Shown here one piece after another: positions 1 through 5,927 of a stretch of DNA of 24,764 nucleotides (position 1 is the stretch's first letter; each line of letters starts with the position of its first letter). The stretch is from a virus. The notes beneath the pieces were generated by a model that saw nothing but the letters and a program-made list of their open reading frames with translations, made no database searches and was not told the DNA's origin. Position numbers and translations under genes: made by a program. The stretch is taken from the IMG/VR virus record IMGVR_UViG_3300043434_000548, positions 1 through 24,764 of that record; one strand, given 5' to 3'.

Positions 1-689
1 CGATGCACTTGCCGCATCAAGTCCTGGAAGCTGGAGCTCATGATCTCACCGTCCAGTACCATGGGTTCAGTAAAAGTGCCTGCTACTTTGCTGATTTGTT
101 GTTTGACTAGTTCAAAGTTTACAAGTTCCTTACCATTACGACTAAACTGATCAACACGGCCATCTGGATAAACAATAGTGATGACACGGACCCCATCAAG
201 TTTGACTTCAATGATCTTAGTTCCTTGAACTTTAGTCTCGTGATTAGCACTATCGTGAGCAAGTTGACAGCTAAAGACAGGTACAATATATTCCGCATGA
301 CCTTTTACCATTTTGTTGATAGTTGTTTCGCTGACACCACAGCGCAGATCCTTGATCAGAATGCGTCGATACCAGCCGTTCCATTGTTCTTTAGTTGCTT
401 GCGCCGTTAGCTGAGTAACCACATCACGTGCCGAGTTGCCCGTGCATGCACGATTAATAAAAAGCTCTGCGGCATTATAAAATGAAGCCCAGTCCAGTCC
501 AGGCCCATCTTCATCAGTTTTTTCCTTGATTTGCTTGAGACCAAAAGTAACCATGCTGTCTAGTGCTAGTCGGCAACCTTCGAAAAATTCAGTGTTACCT
601 GCACTGGCTTCTCTAGCGACCACAGCCTCTTTGACAAGGCGACTATTATCAGATTCCAATTCTGCAGTAATTTCCCAGGGTTTTTTCAT
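1..689 (-). CDS. ATP-dependent DNA ligase, T4 gp30-like (5' part, runs off left edge)
   Basis: Reading the minus strand from the ATG at 689 gives 229 uninterrupted residues and then the window edge. The reading contains the hallmark motifs of nucleotidyltransferase-type DNA ligases. Motif I is EVKLDGVR with the adenylated lysine at residue 163 (T4 ligase uses Lys159). Motif Ia follows as FSRNGKE, and motif III is VLDGEI near the cut end. Residues 113-127 (KDLRCGVSETTINKM) match the segment before the catalytic core in T4-type ligases. The enzyme seals nicks using ATP through a lysine-AMP intermediate, in phage replication and repair. Phage ligases of this type are usually near 480 residues, so about half is present. 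An AAAGGTG ribosome site lies 5 bases before the ATG, and a perfect sigma70 promoter lies just upstream. The assignment is firm; calling it gp30 rests on the resemblance to T4. Confidence 0.93.
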   Translation of the reverse strand, partial: MKKPWEITAELESDNSRLVKEAVVAREASAGNTEFFEGCRLALDSMVTFGLKQIKEKTDEDGPGLDWASFYNAAELFINRACTGNSARDVVTQLTAQATKEQWNGWYRRILIKDLRCGVSETTINKMVKGHAEYIVPVFSCQLAHDSANHETKVQGTKIIEVKLDGVRVITIVYPDGRVDQFSRNGKELVNFELVKQQISKVAGTFTEPMVLDGEIMSSSFQDLMRQVH

Positions 690-692
690 ATA

Positions 693-699
693 CACCTTT
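693..699 (-). promoter_or_regulatory. Ribosome binding site of the ligase gene
   Basis: The minus strand reads AAAGGTG followed by TAT and the ATG at 689. The spacing fixes this ATG as the start, and no other in-frame start lies between it and the promoter. Confidence 0.75.
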
Positions 700-721
700 G
701 ATTGTGTTAGTACATGCTGAC

Positions 722-750
722 ATTATACAATAAAAGTGATTTATTGTCAA
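722..750 (-). promoter_or_regulatory. Perfect sigma70 consensus promoter for the ligase gene
   Basis: On the minus strand TTGACA (750-745) is followed by a 17-base spacer and TATAAT (727-722), an exact match to the bacterial sigma70 consensus at optimal spacing. Transcription would begin near 715, giving a leader of about 25 bases that carries the ligase ribosome site. The TGA stop of the upstream minus-strand gene (749-747) is embedded in the -35 box, so the promoter is packed directly against the preceding gene. In T4-like phages such strong host-type promoters are the early class; that timing is inferred. Confidence 0.9.
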
Positions 751-1199
751 TTATTTGCGTTAATAAATTTGAATCGCAATAGCAGTGATATCACACTGGC
801 AGGTAAGCCAAAATCAACGTCACTGTCTTCTAAAAGATGTAGTTTTCTTTTTAAATCAAATAGTTCATTGGTTAAAGTAAACAATGCAGGCTTAAGCTCA
901 TAATGATCTTGCTCGTGCGAATAGTTGAAATATTGTTCCAATTGCACCAATCTAGCTTTAGCACGTTCGATCTCTAACGTCAGTTCATCCCCGCCCAGTT
1001 CCAGCCATTTTGATCTAACGGCATATTCTAACTGTAACCTGCCGTTGGTCAGACCAACTAATTCAGTGTCTAAGTCGTGGAATTGTTCAGAAGAAATGTT
1101 ATCTACAGCAGTACTCAACGCCGCAGATTCCAATTCTGCTAACTTTTTAATTACTTGTCGTAAACAGTTAACTGAAGTATTAATCCCAGGTGTGCTCAT
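747..1199 (-). CDS. Unrecognised small helical protein (150 aa)
   Basis: I do not recognise this protein. It is 150 residues, rich in Leu, Glu, Lys and Ala with heptad-like spacing in the middle (roughly residues 50-120), suggesting alpha-helical or coiled-coil structure. No signal peptide, membrane segment, Cys cluster or catalytic motif is visible. Its ATG at 1199 lies inside the end of the upstream DUF465-like gene in another frame, giving a 20-base overlap. That overlap points to translational coupling and a shared transcript, because no good ribosome site precedes it. Its stop codon sits in the -35 box of the ligase promoter. The overlapping arrangement and a long open frame in compact phage DNA make it a real gene. 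It may act with the small coiled-coil protein encoded before it. Confidence 0.75.
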   Translation of the reverse strand: MSTPGINTSVNCLRQVIKKLAELESAALSTAVDNISSEQFHDLDTELVGLTNGRLQLEYAVRSKWLELGGDELTLEIERAKARLVQLEQYFNYSHEQDHYELKPALFTLTNELFDLKRKLHLLEDSDVDFGLPASVISLLLRFKFINANN

Positions 1200-1389
1200 T
1201 CATCATCTCGTGTCGTCGTCTATACATTCTGGATAGCTCGTCTTTAAGTCTGAGTTTTTGTTTTTTCAAATCTTCCGCTTCAAACTCATTCCAGCTTGGT
1301 TGTTTGAGCATAGCGTCCAGTTTTCTAGCTAATGTAGTATGTTGGTTATCCAGTGCACGGATGTGATGTTCTAAGGAATCGATGTCCAT
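1180..1389 (-). CDS. DUF465/YdcH-like small coiled-coil protein (69 aa)
   Basis: The best start is the ATG at 1389, because AGGAGGT lies 3 bases upstream; a TTG 18 bases further out has no ribosome site. The 69-residue product is charged and helical. The segment LKKQKLRLKDEL (about residues 41-52) is the signature of the DUF465/YdcH family of short bacterial proteins, and the N-terminal half has the expected leucine/isoleucine-spaced helix (LEHHIRALDNQH). The molecular function of the family is not established. The gene heads a two-gene minus-strand operon overlapping the next gene by 20 bases. A TAAATA box on the minus strand at 1412-1417 is a candidate late promoter. Family assignment rests on motif recall and is fairly secure; the role in the phage is unknown. 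Confidence 0.8.
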   Translation of the reverse strand: MDIDSLEHHIRALDNQHTTLARKLDAMLKQPSWNEFEAEDLKKQKLRLKDELSRMYRRRHEMMNEHTWD

Positions 1390-1392
1390 AAT

Positions 1393-1399
1393 ACCTCCT
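1393..1399 (-). promoter_or_regulatory. Strong ribosome binding site deciding the DUF465-like start
   Basis: The minus strand reads AGGAGGT, a full Shine-Dalgarno match, followed by ATT and the ATG at 1389. This selects that ATG over the upstream in-frame TTG at 1407, which has no comparable site. Confidence 0.85.
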
Positions 1400-1400
1400 G

Positions 1401-1429
1401 TTGACAAATATTATTTAATGTCGTATAAT
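1401..1429 (+). promoter_or_regulatory. Perfect sigma70 consensus promoter for the HNH gene
   Basis: TTGACA (1401-1406), a 17-base spacer and TATAAT (1424-1429) exactly match the sigma70 consensus. Transcription would start near 1436, about 20 bases before the HNH ATG. The promoter lies in the 5' leader region of the divergent DUF465-like gene. It is the second perfect consensus promoter in the window, which suggests a designed early class. Confidence 0.9.
1412..1417 (-). promoter_or_regulatory. Candidate late-type TAAATA promoter box for the DUF465-like operon
   Basis: The minus strand reads TAAATA followed by ATA, the same nine bases as at 14807-14815 before a virion gene. A start about six bases downstream would leave a short leader containing the AGGAGGT site at 1393-1399. 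The box lies within the spacer of the opposing sigma70 promoter. It resembles the T4 late element TATAAATA; activity is inferred. Confidence 0.45.
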
Positions 1430-1443
1430 GAAAATTCTAATGT

Positions 1444-1449
1444 TAAATA
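1444..1449 (+). promoter_or_regulatory. Candidate late-type TAAATA box immediately before the HNH gene
   Basis: TAAATA ends six bases before the HNH ATG. If it works like a T4 late promoter, transcription would begin at or next to the start codon and give a leaderless message. No Shine-Dalgarno sequence is visible before this ATG, which is consistent with that but does not prove it. Confidence 0.4.
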
Positions 1450-1455
1450 ACAACT

Positions 1456-1998
1456 ATGTGCGACACTTTATTACTCAATCATGACGGACAGCCATTGAAC
1501 ATGCTGCCTCCCAGTGTTATCGACTGGCAGACTGCTATCAAATTGGTTTTTTTAAACAAAGTAGTTGTGGTTAAGAATCACGACGACTGGGTTGTTCACA
1601 GTCAAAAAATGGCAATGCCGGTTCCTAGCATCATTATGACTAGGCGCTATGTGCGTTCACGCAATCGTGTTCAGCTTAGCCGAAAAATGATCTATCTACG
1701 TGACAACTATACATGTCAGTACTGTGGTGAACAGTTCACCGGCAAAGATCTAACATTGGACCATGTAAAGCCCAAGAGTCTAGGCGGTGGTGGTGGCTGG
1801 AACAACTTGGTGACTTGTTGCGGTACTTGTAACTGGTTAAAAGGCGCAAAAGTTCTGGAGCCATTGTCTAAGCCGCGCGAACCCAGCTACTGGCAAATGG
1901 TTAAAGTGGCTAAAAATATGCCATATACCATGCGTGATCCAGCATGGGCACAATACCTTGGTTTTGATGATGCGAAATTAAAACACGCAACAGGATAA
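1456..1998 (+). CDS. HNH endonuclease (180 aa)
   Basis: This is a stand-alone HNH nuclease. The zinc ribbon cysteines are at residues 87 and 90 (CQYC) and at 122 and 125 (CGTC). The metal-binding and catalytic segment LTLDHVKPKS has Asp102-His103, followed by a glycine-rich turn and WNNLVTCC with Asn117, then CNWLKG. The N-terminal 75 residues form a conserved beta/helix segment seen in bacterial and phage HNH proteins of about this length. Such enzymes make metal-dependent DNA cuts; in phages they may be free-standing homing endonucleases or recombination/packaging helpers, and which applies cannot be told here. The gene stands alone between a perfect sigma70 promoter and a strong terminator. 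It has no visible ribosome site. Confidence 0.9.
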   Translation: MCDTLLLNHDGQPLNMLPPSVIDWQTAIKLVFLNKVVVVKNHDDWVVHSQKMAMPVPSIIMTRRYVRSRNRVQLSRKMIYLRDNYTCQYCGEQFTGKDLTLDHVKPKSLGGGGGWNNLVTCCGTCNWLKGAKVLEPLSKPREPSYWQMVKVAKNMPYTMRDPAWAQYLGFDDAKLKHATG

Positions 1999-2014
1999 AT
2001 CAAATATTATCAAG

Positions 2015-2040
2015 AAAAGGAGCCATATGGCTCCTTTTTT
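2015..2040 (+). terminator. Rho-independent terminator after the HNH gene
   Basis: Bases 2015-2038 form a perfect 24-base palindrome. The stem AAAAGGAGCC pairs with GGCTCCTTTT around an ATAT loop, and a run of six T closes the element. It lies 17 bases after the HNH stop and would separate early HNH transcription from the late virion operon. The palindrome may also stop transcription coming from the right on the minus strand. Confidence 0.92.
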
Positions 2041-2085
2041 CATGCCCAAACTGCCTTTTAGTAAACTACATACATTATTCGCAAA

Positions 2086-2091
2086 TAAATA
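2086..2091 (+). promoter_or_regulatory. Candidate late-type TAAATA box before gp25
   Basis: TAAATA sits in the context AATAAATA, close to the T4 late element TATAAATA. It ends five bases before the gp25 ATG, so a transcript starting at the usual distance would be leaderless. There is no Shine-Dalgarno sequence before this ATG. This would be the main promoter of the baseplate operon. Confidence 0.55.
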
Positions 2092-2096
2092 TTGTT

Positions 2097-2477
2097 ATGA
2101 GAAATTTTAAAGGCTTTAGCACTGTAGGTAAAACTCATGGTAGTTTTAAGCTATATGATATTGAGTTAGTAAAACAAGACTTACTCAACGAATTTTACAC
2201 CAAAAAAGGCTCCAGATTGATGAGTCCGCAGTTTGGCAGTATGATCTGGGATCTATTATTTGATCCCTTAACAGAAGAAACCTTGGAATTAGTAAAAGAG
2301 GACTGTGTTAGAATTGTTAGCAGAGATCCTAGGCTAGAGTTATTGGACGTGTCTACTTACGAAGAAGAACACACCATACAAGTTATATTACAATTGCGAT
2401 ACGTACCAACCACCACTTTAACAGAATTGGTGTTAACATATCAACGCGATATATCAGCACAGCAAAATCAGGAATAA
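2097..2477 (+). CDS. Baseplate wedge subunit gp25-like (126 aa)
   Basis: The protein matches the gp25/GPW family of baseplate wedge proteins, the lysozyme-like fold shared by contractile tails and type VI secretion (TssE). Supporting features are the length (T4 gp25 is 132 residues), the segment TKKGSRLMSPQFGS around residues 35-48, and the motif RDPRLELLDV around 76-85, the place of the conserved EPR motif. Here the first residue of that motif is Asp. gp25 holds the sheath-initiating end of the wedge together with gp6 and gp53 in T4. It is directly followed by gp6, three bases after its stop, which is a typical pairing. The start is placed at the ATG at 2097 because no later methionine precedes the conserved core; there is no ribosome site. 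Confidence 0.92.
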   Translation: MRNFKGFSTVGKTHGSFKLYDIELVKQDLLNEFYTKKGSRLMSPQFGSMIWDLLFDPLTEETLELVKEDCVRIVSRDPRLELLDVSTYEEEHTIQVILQLRYVPTTTLTELVLTYQRDISAQQNQE

Positions 2478-2480
2478 ACG

Positions 2481-5400
2481 ATGTCAAAAATAATACGTCA
2501 AGAAAATTTATACGGGGCAGAAGACTGGTCTGTGGTGTACAACAGTTTCAAACACGCCGAGTTCAAGAGCTACGATTTTGACACACTGCGAACTGCAATG
2601 ATGTCGTACATGCAGACCAACTACGCAGAAGAGTTCAATGATTACATACAAAACAGTGAATTTATTGCTTTGCTGGATTTAGTTGCATACGTAGGCCAAA
2701 ACTTGGCTTTTCGCATGGATTTAAACGCCAGAGAAAATATTTTAGACACCGCGGAAAAACGTGAAAGTGTGCTACGTATTGCACGTATGCTAAGTTATAA
2801 ACCCAAGCGAGTTCGACCTGCTCAGGGACTATTGAAAATTGTCAGCGTAATAACAACAGCTCAGGTATTGGACAGTACAGGAAATAACCTTGCCAATCAG
2901 ATCGTAACCTGGGGCAGTGATCCCAGTGAGGTTGGCTATGAACGCTTTGTTAAAATTTTAGATGCGGCACTTAATAATTTAAATCCCATAGGAACGCCTG
3001 TTCAGCGTTACGTAGATTCCGACTCTGGTACATCCTATGAAACTTATGACTTTGATAATTCGGACAAATTAACGAATGTTCCACTGGCGGTGTCGGCAGA
3101 TGGTATGAATCTAACATTTGAAATGGTACCAGTTAAACTAGAAGACGACGGAGCTATCACACAAAAAGAGCCCGATTATAACAGTGCATTTAGTATGCTG
3201 TATAGAAACGATGGCAGAGGAGTAGGAAGCACAAGAACAGGTTTCTTCTTGTTTGCCAAGCAGGGTTATACAGTAACAGAAACAAGAAACATTCCTTCAC
3301 CGCAGGTTAATATGAGTATAGATCTAACTAATACTGCAAACATCAGCGAAGAAGATTTTACAGTTCAAAGCGTGGATGCGGAAGGCAATATTCTCACAAC
3401 TTGGAAGAGAACAGATACCTTAGATTATACCAACCTTGTAACTAATAATTTCGGCAAAGAAAAAAATGTCTATGAAGTATTGTACAGCGATGCCGATATA
3501 ACAAGTCTTAAGTTTGGTGACGGTAGCTTTACTAATGCACCCAGTGGTTTACTGCGACTATGGTATAGAATATCTCAGAATGACTATGTAAGAGTCAAAG
3601 CAGGTGACATATCCAATGCAAAAATGGAAATCAAATACAAGGATGAAAATGGTAATACACAATCCCTGTATCTTGTATTAGAATTGCAGGATAATATGAT
3701 CACTGGTTTGCCTGCAGAAACCACAGACGAAATCAAAACAAACGCGCCCGAAGCATTTTATAGTAAGAATAGAATGGTTACGGGTGATGACTATAATGGT
3801 TTCCTAACCACACTAAACAACGATATAATGTTGATGAGGGCAGAAAATAGAACATTCAGTGGACATAGCCGCAATGTAGATTTAAAGGATCCTACTGGAA
3901 AAAGTAGACCTTTGGTTGAGTTTGCAGACGATGGTTATCTGTATAGACAGGAAAGCAACAAAACAGTTTATGTAGCTGATAATTCAGGAATTAGAAACAT
4001 AGACTTTTTAAACAATAACATAGAATCACAGTTAAGTGACGTGGGTCTGTTGAACTTCTATTATGGAAAATTAAACATTGCCGGTGAACTTAGCACCACA
4101 GAATATCCTACAATAAAATTAGGCGAAACACAATATTATACGACACTGTCTACTAATATAAACGCCGGCGATAATATTAATACAGTACTAGCAAATAACA
4201 TAAACACCGCAGATCCCTATGACAGTTTTGCCATAGACGGTGGTATGATTAAAATTGATGATGAATTATTCACTTATAGCAGTATTACAAATAACCAGTT
4301 CAATGGTTTAACAAGAGCGGCTCAGGGTACAGTTGTACAGAATCATCAAGCAGGCGCGGCCATCACAAGAATGAATGATATACGTTGGCGAGTTGCATAT
4401 TATGACCTAACCAGCAGTAATGGTTATTTTACAGACAGTAATTCTGGAAATGTTCCGCAACAATTGGGTTACAGTTCCGGTGATATTTTAAGAAACGTGC
4501 GACCCGGCGCTATGGTTAAACTGGAAGACATAGATGGATCATATGTTTGGGCATCCGTAATTGATATCAAAGGCGACGGACTTGGTGTGGAAAATTCTCA
4601 GGGAGACTACACGGGTCTTTTAGTTACCGGTGATGGTCCAGTGGAATTATCAAGGTCTGTTACAGGCAATAGATTACTAACAGAAATATTACCTGCGTTT
4701 CCTAGAGTATTTGATGACGGTGTTAGAACTTTGATGATGAACAAATTAGACACGCGTCAATCATTTGCACTGTCATTTGACAATACTGTACCTGCATGGA
4801 CACTGGTAGACACAGACACGATTGACGAAACAGCAGATTTTGACTCTGACAGTTTAGATACGTCTTGGGTAGTTATAGTAAAAAGAGAAACTTCAGGCTG
4901 GAGTATAATTACACGACAACTTGAATATATCTTTGGTAGCAGAGAACTGATTCGTTTTTACAATATTAATTTCTTACCGGCGTTTAATACCAATTATAAG
5001 AACATAAGCAAAGACGACATCAGTGTTATAGCTACGGATGCGAATAATAAACTTGTTACCAAACAAAAATATAGAATAACGGGCTACTATGTCTACGACG
5101 ATGGGTATACAGATAACAGTAAAGTAAAAGTAAGTCCTCTTGATCTTGACGGTGATTTTTTACCTGACGAACCAGAAGGATTCTCTAATGTTGTCGAAAA
5201 TAATACTCTGGATTTAATCTCCTATGAAGAAGGGGAGTTCTCTTATATCGTTCCTGCAGAATCTGGAAACACTGATACGGTATTAAAAACGGTGTCCGGC
5301 AAAGACGGTTTAATTTTCAAATGGAATCACGTGGTAAGTCAGGAACAAACAGCCAACCCAAGTTTGACTAACATCATAGATGTTTATGTTCTAACTAAGT

Positions 5401-5927
5401 CATACAACAACGATTTTGTCGCTTGGAAGAGAAAGAATAACAAGTTCTTGGACATTCCTCTGCCGCCTACCACAGAAGAGATACGCAGTAGTTTTAGAAA
5501 TTTAAGTTCTTATAAAATGATGACAGATGAATTAATATTCCACCCTGTTAAATTTAAACCGTTATTTGGTGCGCTAAGTGCGCCGGAATTCCAAGCACAG
5601 TTTAAAATAATTAAAAATGCAAAAAGTAGAAGCACAGACAATGAAGTTAAAAGCAAAGTGCTGTCTGCGATAGATGCGTTTTTTGAGCCTGGTAACTTTG
5701 ATTTTGGTGAAACATTTTATTTTACAGAATTGGCTGCATTTATACATAGCAGGCTGCCCACAGAAGTAAACAGTGTTGTGTTGGTGCCTATAAGTACTGA
5801 TGGTAGATTCGGTACATTGTTCCAGATACAACCGGACAGAGACGAAATGATTACCAGTGTAGCAACAGTCAACGATATTATCGTTATCAATGAAATTACA
5901 GACAGCAATATTAGGATTGGAAGATGA
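2481..5927 (+). CDS. Baseplate wedge subunit gp6-like, enlarged (1148 aa)
   Basis: Residues about 20-115 carry the conserved gp6 N-terminal helical region of T4-like phages, including NSEFIALLDLVAYVGQNLAF, RMDLNARE and KRESVLRIARMLSYK. The C-terminal region (about 1080-1148) has the beta-rich ending VVLVPISTDGRFGTLFQI typical of the family. gp6 dimers form the backbone ring of the baseplate wedges and join neighbouring wedges. The protein is far longer than T4 gp6 (660 residues). An insert near residues 554-628 contains an IKIDDELFTY...GLTR...GT...H motif also found in the next protein. AGGA seven bases before the ATG is a clear ribosome site. The gene overlaps the next one by ATGA, implying coupled translation and stoichiometric assembly. 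Confidence 0.9.
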   Translation: MSKIIRQENLYGAEDWSVVYNSFKHAEFKSYDFDTLRTAMMSYMQTNYAEEFNDYIQNSEFIALLDLVAYVGQNLAFRMDLNARENILDTAEKRESVLRIARMLSYKPKRVRPAQGLLKIVSVITTAQVLDSTGNNLANQIVTWGSDPSEVGYERFVKILDAALNNLNPIGTPVQRYVDSDSGTSYETYDFDNSDKLTNVPLAVSADGMNLTFEMVPVKLEDDGAITQKEPDYNSAFSMLYRNDGRGVGSTRTGFFLFAKQGYTVTETRNIPSPQVNMSIDLTNTANISEEDFTVQSVDAEGNILTTWKRTDTLDYTNLVTNNFGKEKNVYEVLYSDADITSLKFGDGSFTNAPSGLLRLWYRISQNDYVRVKAGDISNAKMEIKYKDENGNTQSLYLVLELQDNMITGLPAETTDEIKTNAPEAFYSKNRMVTGDDYNGFLTTLNNDIMLMRAENRTFSGHSRNVDLKDPTGKSRPLVEFADDGYLYRQESNKTVYVADNSGIRNIDFLNNNIESQLSDVGLLNFYYGKLNIAGELSTTEYPTIKLGETQYYTTLSTNINAGDNINTVLANNINTADPYDSFAIDGGMIKIDDELFTYSSITNNQFNGLTRAAQGTVVQNHQAGAAITRMNDIRWRVAYYDLTSSNGYFTDSNSGNVPQQLGYSSGDILRNVRPGAMVKLEDIDGSYVWASVIDIKGDGLGVENSQGDYTGLLVTGDGPVELSRSVTGNRLLTEILPAFPRVFDDGVRTLMMNKLDTRQSFALSFDNTVPAWTLVDTDTIDETADFDSDSLDTSWVVIVKRETSGWSIITRQLEYIFGSRELIRFYNINFLPAFNTNYKNISKDDISVIATDANNKLVTKQKYRITGYYVYDDGYTDNSKVKVSPLDLDGDFLPDEPEGFSNVVENNTLDLISYEEGEFSYIVPAESGNTDTVLKTVSGKDGLIFKWNHVVSQEQTANPSLTNIIDVYVLTKSYNNDFVAWKRKNNKFLDIPLPPTTEEIRSSFRNLSSYKMMTDELIFHPVKFKPLFGALSAPEFQAQFKIIKNAKSRSTDNEVKSKVLSAIDAFFEPGNFDFGETFYFTELAAFIHSRLPTEVNSVVLVPISTDGRFGTLFQIQPDRDEMITSVATVNDIIVINEITDSNIRIGR

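Noticed and set aside
225-720. Plus-strand open frames of 61 and 64 codons
   Set aside because: They lie antisense to the DNA ligase gene, whose catalytic motifs are intact on the minus strand.
925-1236. Plus-strand open frame of 103 codons
   Set aside because: It is antisense to two overlapping minus-strand genes, one with a family signature and a full ribosome site; the plus frame has neither.
1390-1470. Sigma70-type promoter on the minus strand for the DUF465-like operon
   Set aside because: Only weak partial -35 and -10 matches such as TTAGAA and TAATAT are present; the TAAATA box is the better candidate.
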